Part shown: positions 1-4,269 of the stretch, one piece after another | Numbering within the stretch: position 1 is the stretch's first letter | Layout of the letters: every line of letters starts with the position of its first letter | Notes under the pieces: generated by a model | The model's database searches: none | Seen by the model: the letters and a program-made list of their open reading frames with translations, nothing else | What the model was told of the DNA's origin: nothing | Made by a program: the position numbers and the translations under genes | DNA from: Desulfurococcales archaeon | GTDB lineage: Archaea > Thermoproteota > Thermoprotei_A > Sulfolobales > Acidilobaceae | NCBI GenBank assembly: GCA_027012045.1 | Contig: JALUZI010000151.1 | Span: forward strand, 1 to 7,186 | Direction of reading: 5' to 3' | DNA: 7,186 bases

Positions 1-247
1 GAGGGGGCCCCGGCATACAAACCTACACCAACCAGCTCAACTATTCTTCATAAAATTCTAGCTAAAACCAGGATAAACCAGTCCAACAAACCAATCCACC
101 ATGACCACTTTACCTTTTGTTTTCTACTAAACAAACACACAACCCATATTAGATCCAATAGCAGTTAAGGGCTTCTCCAATGCCGAATTCTTTAAAGCCT
201 CCTTGGAGCGATATAACGGGATAATTGAGGGGCAGGCGGGGGCCGAT
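1..247. other. Noncoding stretch with no recognised feature
   Basis: I see no convincing gene on either strand here. The minus-strand open frames that begin further right and run into this stretch are shadows of the tRNA-like region at 331-382. The left edge has a short G/C palindrome (GGGGCCCC at about 5-12) whose context lies outside the window. Two AAACCAG heptamers near 65 and 76 are too short to interpret. I specifically looked for a tRNA 5' half (an acceptor strand like GGGCCCG followed by a D-arm) that would complete the 3' half at 331-382, and found none. Confidence 0.5.
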
Positions 248-330
248 GCTCCAGTAATCCCTGGCTCCAGACCCGACGGTGTGAATACGGGTCTGATGAC
301 CCCTACAGGGGGATGAACTGTTACTGGAGC
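248..330 (+). other. Structured RNA-like segment upstream of an orphan tRNA 3' half
   Basis: A perfect 10-bp inverted repeat, GCTCCAGTAA (248-257) with TTACTGGAGC (321-330), encloses two further helices. These are an 8-bp stem CAGACCCG (268-275) with CGGGTCTG (288-295), and a short stem CCCC (300-303) with GGGG (308-311) on a TACA loop. Together they make a three-way-junction-like fold ending exactly where the tRNA-like sequence begins. The segment CGGGTCT can instead pair with a second AGACCCG copy at 342-348, so two mutually exclusive folds are possible. The helices are directly visible; that the segment is transcribed is inferred. It could be a tRNA intron, a leader of a split tRNA half, or an unrelated small RNA. 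No clear C/D architecture was found, although CTGATGA at 293-299 resembles box C. Confidence 0.5.
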
Positions 331-382
331 TAGATAAGGAGAGACCCGTAGGTCGGGGGTTCGAGTCCCCCCGGGCCCACCA
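331..382 (+). tRNA. Partial tRNA: 3' half with encoded CCA, 5' half not found
   Basis: The 3' part of a tRNA is clear. T-stem 355-359/367-371 is GGGGG/CCCCC around loop TTCGAGT (360-366), followed by acceptor 3' strand CGGGCCC (372-378), discriminator A379 and encoded CCA (380-382). The matching 5' acceptor strand GGGCCCG is absent upstream; the nearest is GGGGCCG at 239-245, with one mismatch and no D-arm behind it. The anticodon side is ambiguous. Read as class I, the 3' anticodon strand is CCCGT (345-349) with variable loop AGGTC. Read as class II (Leu/Ser), GACC (343-346) and GGTC (351-354) form a variable arm. Identity cannot be assigned. Possible explanations are a trans-spliced or intron-containing tRNA, an attachment-site scar, or a pseudogene. 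A 6-bp hairpin ACACCC/GGGTGT (382-399) overlaps the last base and follows. Confidence 0.65.
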
Positions 383-454
383 CACCCGAATGGGGGTGTT
401 AACGGGCTCCTAACCCCCCACATACCTTGATTAGATTACTTGCATGGCCTCCTT

Positions 455-460
455 GAGGTG
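455..460 (+). promoter_or_regulatory. Ribosome binding site selecting the TTG start at 467
   Basis: GAGGTG lies 6 nt before TTG at 467-469. It supports that start over the in-frame TTG at 440, which has no comparable motif upstream. Confidence 0.6.
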
Positions 461-466
461 GATGCT

Positions 467-1201
467 TTGTGCATCAAAGAAGAAACCCGCGACGGTATTG
501 TCATACTGAGAATATCTAGACCCGAGAAACTGAACAGCCTAGACACAGAGACCCTTTCAAAACTAACGAGAAGCATTAGAGCACACTGTAAAGATGAGGC
601 TGTAAAAATGATTGTATTAACGGGAGAAGGTAAATTCTTCTCATCAGGAATAGACCTCAGCGAAATAGCCAGCGCTCAAACACCTCTACAAGCCAGAGAG
701 TCTTTCGAGAGGCTTGGAGAACTACTTGAAGCCCTAATCAAATGCAGCAAGCCCACCGCGACATACCTCAACGGGCCGGCAATAGCTGGAGGAGCAGAAA
801 TAGCCCTCGCCACAGACATAGTAATAGCCAACCCATCATCCTACATCTCCTGGCCGGAGATAAAATGGGGAATAATAGCCCCAATGCTAGCCGCAACCCT
901 CCAGTCTAACCGCCACCAGAAACTCTTAGAAGCTGCACTAGCAGGATCCAGAATCACACCAAGCGAAGCGATAGACCTGGGAATAATACAAGGAACAAAG
1001 AAATCGCTACAAGATGCCCTAGAGTACCTTAGAGAAACACTTGAAACAGCGTTCAACAACCCCGAAGCGACAAAACTATACTTGAAATACTGGAGAAGCA
1101 ATCTGGAGAACAGCCTTAATAAAATAAACGAACTAGTTAAGCTGGCTGAAAACAAAGAACTAATCGATAAAGCAAGAAAATTCCTGTCAAGGAAAGGTTA
1201 A
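467..1201 (+). CDS. Enoyl-CoA hydratase/isomerase (crotonase) family protein
   Basis: Crotonase-fold enzyme of 244 aa, close to the usual 250-260, acting on acyl-CoA thioesters in the cytoplasm. An oxyanion-hole segment FFSSGIDLSE lies near residues 57-66, with a second glycine-rich loop GPAIAGGAEIALATD near 103-117. The two glutamates used by hydratases are both present, E111 in GGAEIAL and E131 in WPEIKWG. They are 20 residues apart, as in rat E144/E164, so hydration of an enoyl-CoA is plausible. The loop after E131 reads GIIAPMLAATLQ and lacks the common PGAGGTQRL pattern, so the true substrate and reaction (hydratase, isomerase or other) are open. The C-terminal helical region LLEAALAGSRITPSEAIDLG is typical. 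The TTG start at 467 is chosen from a GAGGTG motif 6 nt upstream; an in-frame TTG at 440 would add 9 residues. The gene stands alone, between the orphan tRNA half and tRNA-Val. Confidence 0.85.
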   Translation: MCIKEETRDGIVILRISRPEKLNSLDTETLSKLTRSIRAHCKDEAVKMIVLTGEGKFFSSGIDLSEIASAQTPLQARESFERLGELLEALIKCSKPTATYLNGPAIAGGAEIALATDIVIANPSSYISWPEIKWGIIAPMLAATLQSNRHQKLLEAALAGSRITPSEAIDLGIIQGTKKSLQDALEYLRETLETAFNNPEATKLYLKYWRSNLENSLNKINELVKLAENKELIDKARKFLSRKG

Positions 1202-1210
1202 CACTTTTTT
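1202..1210 (+). terminator. T-run terminator after the hydratase gene
   Basis: Immediately after the stop codon is a run of six T (1205-1210), the kind of U-rich signal archaeal RNA polymerase terminates on. It separates the hydratase from the tRNA-Val promoter. Confidence 0.45.
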
Positions 1211-1217
1211 AGCCAGC

Positions 1218-1225
1218 CATAAAAA
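1218..1225 (+). promoter_or_regulatory. TATA-like box of the tRNA-Val gene
   Basis: CATAAAAA is centred about 27 nt upstream of the first base of the tRNA at 1249, the usual archaeal box A distance for a leaderless tRNA transcript. Confidence 0.5.
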
Positions 1226-1248
1226 CCAAAGAGAAACACCGGAGCCAA

Positions 1249-1326
1249 GGGCCCGTCGTCTAGCCTGGTTAGGACGCCGCCCTCACACGGCGGAGGTCCG
1301 GGGTTCAAGTCCCCGCGGGCCCACCA
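1249..1326 (+). tRNA. tRNA-Val (anticodon CAC), intronless, CCA encoded
   Basis: Complete cloverleaf. Acceptor GGGCCCG (1249-1255) pairs with CGGGCCC (1316-1322). The D-stem is GTC/GAC (1258-1260/1273-1275) with GG in the loop. The anticodon stem CCGCC/GGCGG (1277-1281/1289-1293) encloses loop CTCACAC, giving anticodon CAC at 1284-1286. Variable loop AGGTC (1294-1298) is followed by T-stem CGGGG/CCCCG around TTCAAGT (1304-1310), discriminator A1323 and encoded CCA (1324-1326). It decodes GUG. Its 3' end is repeated exactly at 2097-2126, so this gene appears to have served as an integration site. A TATA-like box sits at the expected distance upstream. Confidence 0.95.
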
Positions 1327-1440
1327 ACTGTAGACCGCAACGACTTCTGTAACACTACCAAGAATCAAGAATAAGGGGGGATAGTGTAAGGCTAAGTTGA
1401 TTACCTTCTATAGATAATAGTCTACCTGGTGTTTTTGGAA

Positions 1441-1626
1441 ATGTCTGAGATAGAAGGTATTGTTAAGGGTGGCGTGATTATCCCGCTTAAACCTTTGACG
1501 GAGCTTGAGGGTAAGAGGGTCAAAATAAAGATAATAGGAGTTAAAGGCACTGATGCGGAGAAACTCTATTCCTATCTTAAACTCTTAAGGGAGGGCGAGG
1601 ATGCCGAAGAACTCTTCGAAATATAA
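1441..1626 (+). CDS. Antitoxin, DUF104/AF2212-like
   Basis: A 61-aa protein. Residues 3-32 read IEGIVKGGVIIPLKPL-TELEGKRVKIKII, the small beta-rich pattern (a strand, a GGVI-PL turn, an EG-RVKI strand) of DUF104/AF2212-like antitoxins. A charged helical tail (about 38-61, rich in E, K and L) would be the toxin-binding part. Known family members are mostly paired with PIN-domain VapC toxins; here the partner is MazF-like. The stop overlaps the toxin start by 26 bp, so the two are co-translated and almost certainly one operon, presumably repressed by the antitoxin or the complex. ATG 1441 is preferred because the family pattern begins right after it; in-frame GTG 1429 and TTG 1435 would add 4 or 2 residues. 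A TATA-like TCTATAGATAAT lies near 1407-1418. Promoter and autoregulation are inferred. Confidence 0.7.
   Translation: MSEIEGIVKGGVIIPLKPLTELEGKRVKIKIIGVKGTDAEKLYSYLKLLREGEDAEELFEI
1589..1595 (+). promoter_or_regulatory. Strong ribosome binding site of the toxin gene, inside the antitoxin gene
   Basis: GGGAGGG ends 5 nt before the toxin ATG at 1601 and lies wholly within the antitoxin coding sequence. It supports ATG 1601 as the real start despite the 26-bp overlap. Confidence 0.6.
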
Positions 1627-1948
1627 GCAGGGAGACATTGTAGTACTAGAACTCCCGTTCACAGACTTACTAGGCTCTAAACTAAGGCCAGTCTTGGTAT
1701 TAAACGCAGTAGATTTAGGCGATGATATAATAGTAGCAAAGATAACCAGCTCTCCTGGCCTGCATAGGATACCGATAACACAATCAGACTTAACTATTGG
1801 CCGTTTAAAGAAGGAGCCAAGCTATGTAGACTGTTCAAGCATTTTTACAGTAGAGAAGAAATTAGTTGTGAAGGTCGTCGGCAAGCTTACTGAAGAATCT
1901 CTACTTAAGGTTAAGAAGGAATTGGATAGTATTCTCGGATTAAAATAA
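1601..1948 (+). CDS. MazF/PemK-like mRNA interferase toxin
   Basis: A 115-aa protein with the PemK/MazF fold signature. It opens with KQGDIVVLELPFTD (residues 9-22), then the loop and strand GSKLRPVLVLN (25-35), then VAKITSSPG (45-53). R29 and T49 fall where MazF toxins place their catalytic Arg and Thr; S50 is the neighbouring polar residue. PSYVDCSSIFTVEKKLV (73-89) matches the late beta-strand that reads like SYVRLDKLFTLDK in relatives. Family members are sequence-specific, ribosome-independent endoribonucleases that cut mRNA and arrest growth; that this copy is active is inferred. It follows the antitoxin with a 26-bp overlap and its own strong Shine-Dalgarno. It lies between the tRNA-Val gene and the repeat of its 3' end, so it is probably cargo of an integrated element. 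Confidence 0.82.
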   Translation: MPKNSSKYKQGDIVVLELPFTDLLGSKLRPVLVLNAVDLGDDIIVAKITSSPGLHRIPITQSDLTIGRLKKEPSYVDCSSIFTVEKKLVVKVVGKLTEESLLKVKKELDSILGLK

Positions 1949-1966
1949 GAATCTTCTAACTACCGG

Positions 1967-2031
1967 GGATAGAGCACTCTATCCAGCAATTATTCATATC
2001 GCATGGTTGTTAATATCAACCTGGATATCCA
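1967..2031. repeat. Cluster of palindromes after the toxin gene
   Basis: Three inverted repeats fall in 65 bp. GGATAGAG (1967-1974) with CTCTATCC (1977-1984) is a perfect 8-base match with only CA between. GGTTG (2005-2009) pairs with CAACC (2017-2021). TGGATATCCA (2022-2031) is a 10-bp palindrome. The first could act as a hairpin at the end of the toxin transcript. The cluster could instead be protein-binding sites of the lost element. The rest of the gene-free stretch 1949-2079 shows nothing recognisable. Confidence 0.45.
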
Positions 2032-2079
2032 CGGTTTGGATAACATGCATATTAGTATGGGTCTTCTTGAATATGGTTG

Positions 2080-2125
2080 TGTTCTCACATGACAGACCGG
2101 GGTTCAAGTCCCCGCGGGCCCACCA
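2080..2125 (+). pseudogene. Degenerate tRNA-Val(CAC) 3' half (attachment-site copy)
   Basis: From 2097 the sequence is identical to the 3' end of the intact tRNA-Val, including T-arm, acceptor strand and CCA (2123-2125). Further left, TGTT (2080-2083) and GACA (2091-2094) form a 4-bp stem around a 7-nt loop CTCACAT, which matches six of seven bases of the real loop CTCACAC and keeps CAC in the anticodon place. The variable region is three bases shorter than in the intact gene. The 5' acceptor strand and D-arm are missing: the bases at those positions (about 2051-2077) do not fold and lack the D-loop GG. It therefore cannot make a tRNA alone, and it fits an attachment site that begins at the anticodon loop. 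Confidence 0.7.
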
Positions 2126-2126
2126 A

Positions 2127-2259
2127 AACTCTAACTAATAGGTTATTTTCGTCATGTGATAAAAACTGAGGGTTTCATTCAGGCTACTCTCGATTTGTGG
2201 GCTTTTAGCCCGTTGTAGAAAAATGAAACTATCATATAATGAGTCACTTGAGCTGATGG
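2127..2259. other. Noncoding spacer between the tRNA scar and the TIM terminator
   Basis: No gene is supported. A 40-codon plus-strand frame (ATG 2223, stop 2345) has a plausible-looking start, MKLSYNESLELMEIKEK. It lacks a ribosome binding site, runs antisense into the end of the triosephosphate isomerase gene, and its lysine/glutamate-rich part is simply the complement of a T-rich terminator, so I do not call it. The octamer TCTAACTA occurs three times nearby (1955, 2130, 2292). Confidence 0.4.
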
Positions 2260-2284
2260 AAATTAAAGAAAAGCTAAAAGAAAT
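2260..2284 (-). terminator. T-rich terminator of the triosephosphate isomerase gene
   Basis: Reading the minus strand just past the TIM stop, several T-tracts (TTTCTTTT, TTTTCTTT, TTT) follow in 25 bases. This is a typical hairpin-free archaeal termination region for the leftward transcripts. Confidence 0.5.
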
Positions 2285-2300
2285 GGATTCTTCTAACTAT

Positions 2301-2963
2301 TTAAGATATGCCCATTTTCATTGCAAAGTCTTCAAGCTTTCTTAATGGGTCTTCTGCTTTCATTATGGTTGATGCGACTAGTACTCCTTGTGTTCCTAGT
2401 TGTATTGCTTTGATGGCGTCTTCGGGTGTCGATATTCCTGCTCCTGTTAGGATTATTGTTTCCTTGTTGTATTGCTTGACTAGTTGTACTGTTTTTGTTA
2501 TTATTTCTGGTTTGGCCTTGGATACTGGTATGCCTGTTCCTATTAGTTCGGGTGGTTCTACTGCTATCATTGTGGGTTTTAGGAGTGATACTGCTGCTGC
2601 TTCTTCGGGTGTTTCGGCGCAGACTAGTGTTTCTAGTTTTGTCCTGTTGATTATTTTCTGGATGTCCCGGTACAGTAGCTTTTTCTCGCTGTGGTTTAGC
2701 AGTATGCCTTTGGCTCCTGTTTCCTCCGCCATTTCGGGGGTTATGTGGCCGGTGTGGGCTCCTTCTGGCACGGGGTCTACTGACTGTATGTAGGTGTCTG
2801 GGTGGATCCTCGAGATTTTATATGCTTCGGTTGCCGGTACTGCTAGGATTATGCGTATATTGTACTTGGAGGATAGTTCTGCTGCTTTTCGGGCTATGGA
2901 TTCCGCTGTTTTCCCGTGGCTTGTCGGGTAGGCTTTGTAGTTTACTACAAGTATGGGTTTCAA
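2301..2963 (-). CDS. tpiA: Triosephosphate isomerase (archaeal type)
   Basis: A 220-aa TIM-barrel enzyme interconverting dihydroxyacetone phosphate and glyceraldehyde 3-phosphate. The length matches the compact archaeal form (about 220-230, against 250 in bacteria). The active site is complete: N8 and K10 in VVNYKAY, the electrophilic H91 in LLNHSEKK, and the catalytic base E136 in AVEPPELIGTG, whose following residues form flexible loop 6. The phosphate-binding glycines lie in LTGAGISTPEDA and GVLVAS near the C terminus. Start is TTG at 2963 with AGGTGGA just upstream; no ATG fits the family N terminus. It follows the FBP aldolase/phosphatase gene by 74 bp with its own TATA-like box, so it may be transcribed separately or by read-through. 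The two enzymes are consecutive in gluconeogenesis. Confidence 0.96.
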   Translation of the reverse strand: MKPILVVNYKAYPTSHGKTAESIARKAAELSSKYNIRIILAVPATEAYKISRIHPDTYIQSVDPVPEGAHTGHITPEMAEETGAKGILLNHSEKKLLYRDIQKIINRTKLETLVCAETPEEAAAVSLLKPTMIAVEPPELIGTGIPVSKAKPEIITKTVQLVKQYNKETIILTGAGISTPEDAIKAIQLGTQGVLVASTIMKAEDPLRKLEDFAMKMGIS

Positions 2964-2968
2964 TGTTG

Positions 2969-2975
2969 TCCACCT
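2969..2975 (-). promoter_or_regulatory. Ribosome binding site supporting the TTG start of TIM
   Basis: On the minus strand AGGTGGA precedes TTG (2963-2961) by 5 nt, which fixes the start of the TIM reading frame at a non-ATG codon. Confidence 0.6.
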
Positions 2976-3007
2976 ATACGACTGGTATCTGGGCTATGGG
3001 TATAGGG

Positions 3008-3015
3008 TTTAAAAA
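3008..3015 (-). promoter_or_regulatory. TATA-like box upstream of TIM
   Basis: TTTTTAAA on the minus strand, preceded by CCTCCC, would place a transcript start near 2986 and a leader of about 23 nt before the TIM start. The T-run could equally help end the upstream FBP aldolase/phosphatase transcript. Confidence 0.4.
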
Positions 3016-3037
3016 GGGAGGAATTGTTATGGTGTTG

Positions 3038-4192
3038 TTACTCGTTGGGCTCCTCCAGCATCTCCGAGTGGCGTATCTTGGCTTTGTATCCTATGTCTGT
3101 TTTGACGAACCTGTCCTTGAGCTTCTCTAGGACGTCGGGGAGTGTAGTGTATTCCATTTCCTCGGGGCCTAGTCTGTGCGGCATGAATGGTCCGTGGCGG
3201 CGGAGGTAGTCTGCTATGATGTTCGCTGTTCTCCTTGCCTCGTCGAATGCTGGGTCGTCGAACAGGTCTGCCGGACCGACTAGTCTGCCATTCTTCACCT
3301 GGAATCCTAGTGCTATTATCCTGGGTGGACCGTCGAACCTGGTGCACTTGGCGTGTCTCTGGCCTACTGGCATTAGTGGGCCGTGGTGGCTTCCTCTCAT
3401 CCAGCCCGCTACTAGGTGTGGGAACGAGAATGGTTCCAGGACCTCTCCTGTCGCCGGGAAGCCGCTTTGTGCTCTTACTATTGCTACTGGATCGTCCTTG
3501 CCGACGTATTTACCGGCTATTAGGTTGAGTCTCTCGCTGCTTACTACTGCTCCTATTTCATGGTCGCTCTTCCTGAAGACTCTTTTGACTACGTATCTTC
3601 CGGGTGTGCCTATTAGGGCCAGTATGTCATACATTTCCTCTGGGGCCTTGAGCTCCACTACTTTGCCCTCGAACACGTCGAGGATCTGGAAGATGAAGCC
3701 GCCGTGCATCCTGGGGTCTATTACTAGTCCTGCAGTGTTGAATGGGTCTGCGAATATCTTGAAGAGCGGCATGTTAAAAGCTCCTGGCTCCGTTTTATCG
3801 GCCATGAATATTATAATGGGCTCAGCAGGCCTCTCCTCTATTTCCATCTCAGCAACTCCCGGACCCAGGCCTCTTATATTACCTGAGAAGGCGTCTGAGA
3901 GGAGATCCTGGCCGGCCGCGTAGAGCCCTAGCTCCTTGGCTACTTTGGCTGCTTCACTGAACGCGTTCCATGCTAGCTCATGTATTTCTGTACTGTCTTC
4001 TCCCTTGTTATGAGTCATTACGAGCTGTAGATCGTCTCCTACGTGTGTAACGTAGAAGTCTTTTATGACCCCGTTCCTCTTGGCTTCAACAAGTACTTTT
4101 GACGCTGCTGCAAGTGTGTCCGGATGAGTGATGTGGTGTCCGGCGAGGGATCCTATGTCTGCTTTTATTACGCTGATTGTGGTTTTCACCAT
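3038..4192 (-). CDS. fbp: Fructose-1,6-bisphosphate aldolase/phosphatase (bifunctional)
   Basis: A 384-aa archaeal type V FBPase, the bifunctional enzyme that condenses DHAP and GAP to fructose 1,6-bisphosphate and then dephosphorylates it to fructose 6-phosphate in one remodelling active site. It makes gluconeogenesis irreversible. Key residues are visible at or near the family's usual numbering: D12 and H19 in KADIGSLAGHH, D53-D54 in THVGDDLQ, Q95-D96 in AAGQDLLSD and D132 in MADKTEPG for Mg binding. Y229 and the Schiff-base lysine K232 lie in AGKYVGKDD, followed by D233-D234. RGSHHGPLMPVG and CTRFDGPPR are further conserved blocks. The acidic C-terminal tail (SEMLEEPNE) is short and variable. 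Start ATG 4192 has AGAGGGG about 11 nt upstream. It is followed by triosephosphate isomerase, which supplies its substrates. Confidence 0.97.
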   Translation of the reverse strand: MVKTTISVIKADIGSLAGHHITHPDTLAAASKVLVEAKRNGVIKDFYVTHVGDDLQLVMTHNKGEDSTEIHELAWNAFSEAAKVAKELGLYAAGQDLLSDAFSGNIRGLGPGVAEMEIEERPAEPIIIFMADKTEPGAFNMPLFKIFADPFNTAGLVIDPRMHGGFIFQILDVFEGKVVELKAPEEMYDILALIGTPGRYVVKRVFRKSDHEIGAVVSSERLNLIAGKYVGKDDPVAIVRAQSGFPATGEVLEPFSFPHLVAGWMRGSHHGPLMPVGQRHAKCTRFDGPPRIIALGFQVKNGRLVGPADLFDDPAFDEARRTANIIADYLRRHGPFMPHRLGPEEMEYTTLPDVLEKLKDRFVKTDIGYKAKIRHSEMLEEPNE

Positions 4193-4244
4193 GAGAACAT
4201 CATCCCCTCTTTAGGTGTCTGTTTTCTTAAATTACATGGGAGAG

Positions 4245-4253
4245 TTATATATT
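4245..4253 (-). promoter_or_regulatory. TATA box of the FBP aldolase/phosphatase gene
   Basis: AATATATAA on the minus strand, centred near 4249, predicts a start near 4223 and a leader of about 30 nt. It lies in the 77-bp gap after the ABCE1 stop, so the gene need not depend on ABCE1 transcription. Confidence 0.55.
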
Positions 4254-4269
4254 GTGATTACATGCGATG

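Larger units (their letters stand above)
1298..2126 (+). mobile_element. Probable remnant of an element integrated in tRNA-Val
   Basis: A 30-base exact direct repeat (1298-1327 and 2097-2126) covers the T-arm, acceptor 3' strand and CCA of tRNA-Val. The downstream copy also keeps an anticodon loop at the right place. Archaeal SSV-type integrases typically use tRNA 3' halves from the anticodon loop onward as attachment sites, leaving the intact tRNA on one side and the 3' copy on the other, exactly as here. Between the repeats lie only a toxin-antitoxin pair and a palindrome-rich stretch; no integrase fragment is recognisable. At about 0.8 kb this is too small for an active element, so a decayed remnant is the best reading. 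A partial tRNA duplication with later insertion is the main alternative. Confidence 0.6.

Noticed and set aside
65..82. Short AAACCAG direct repeats as a possible CRISPR-like or regulatory array
   Set aside because: There are two heptamers only, with no regular spacing and no further copies.
293..330. C/D-box sRNA reading of CTGATGA (293-299) in the structured segment
   Set aside because: No box D (CTGA) follows at the right spacing and there is no terminal stem flanking the boxes; the helices are better explained as a tRNA-linked fold.
127..423. Two overlapping minus-strand open frames (127-423 and 149-385) with proline- and glycine-rich products
   Set aside because: They run antisense through the tRNA T-arm and CCA region; the GDSNPRPTG-type peptide is a well-known false translation of tRNA genes.
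841..1155. Minus-strand open frame of 104 codons inside the hydratase gene
   Set aside because: It is a shadow of the hydratase, which carries the family motifs on the plus strand.
1352..1387. Inverted repeat ACACTA/TAGTGT upstream of the antitoxin gene as an operator
   Set aside because: It has only 6 bp arms about 24 bp apart and no symmetry around the TATA-like box; this is expected by chance.
2223..2345. 40-codon plus-strand frame beginning MKLSYNESLELMEIKEK, possibly a truncated gene at the element edge
   Set aside because: It has no ribosome binding site, overlaps the TIM 3' end antisense, and its Lys/Glu-rich stretch is the complement of TIM's T-rich terminator.
2308..3923. Several plus-strand open frames, and a minus-strand frame at 3027-3347, over the TIM and FBP aldolase/phosphatase genes
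   Set aside because: They are out-of-frame shadows with Ser/Leu- or Arg-rich products and no domain pattern; the minus-strand enzymes are unambiguous.
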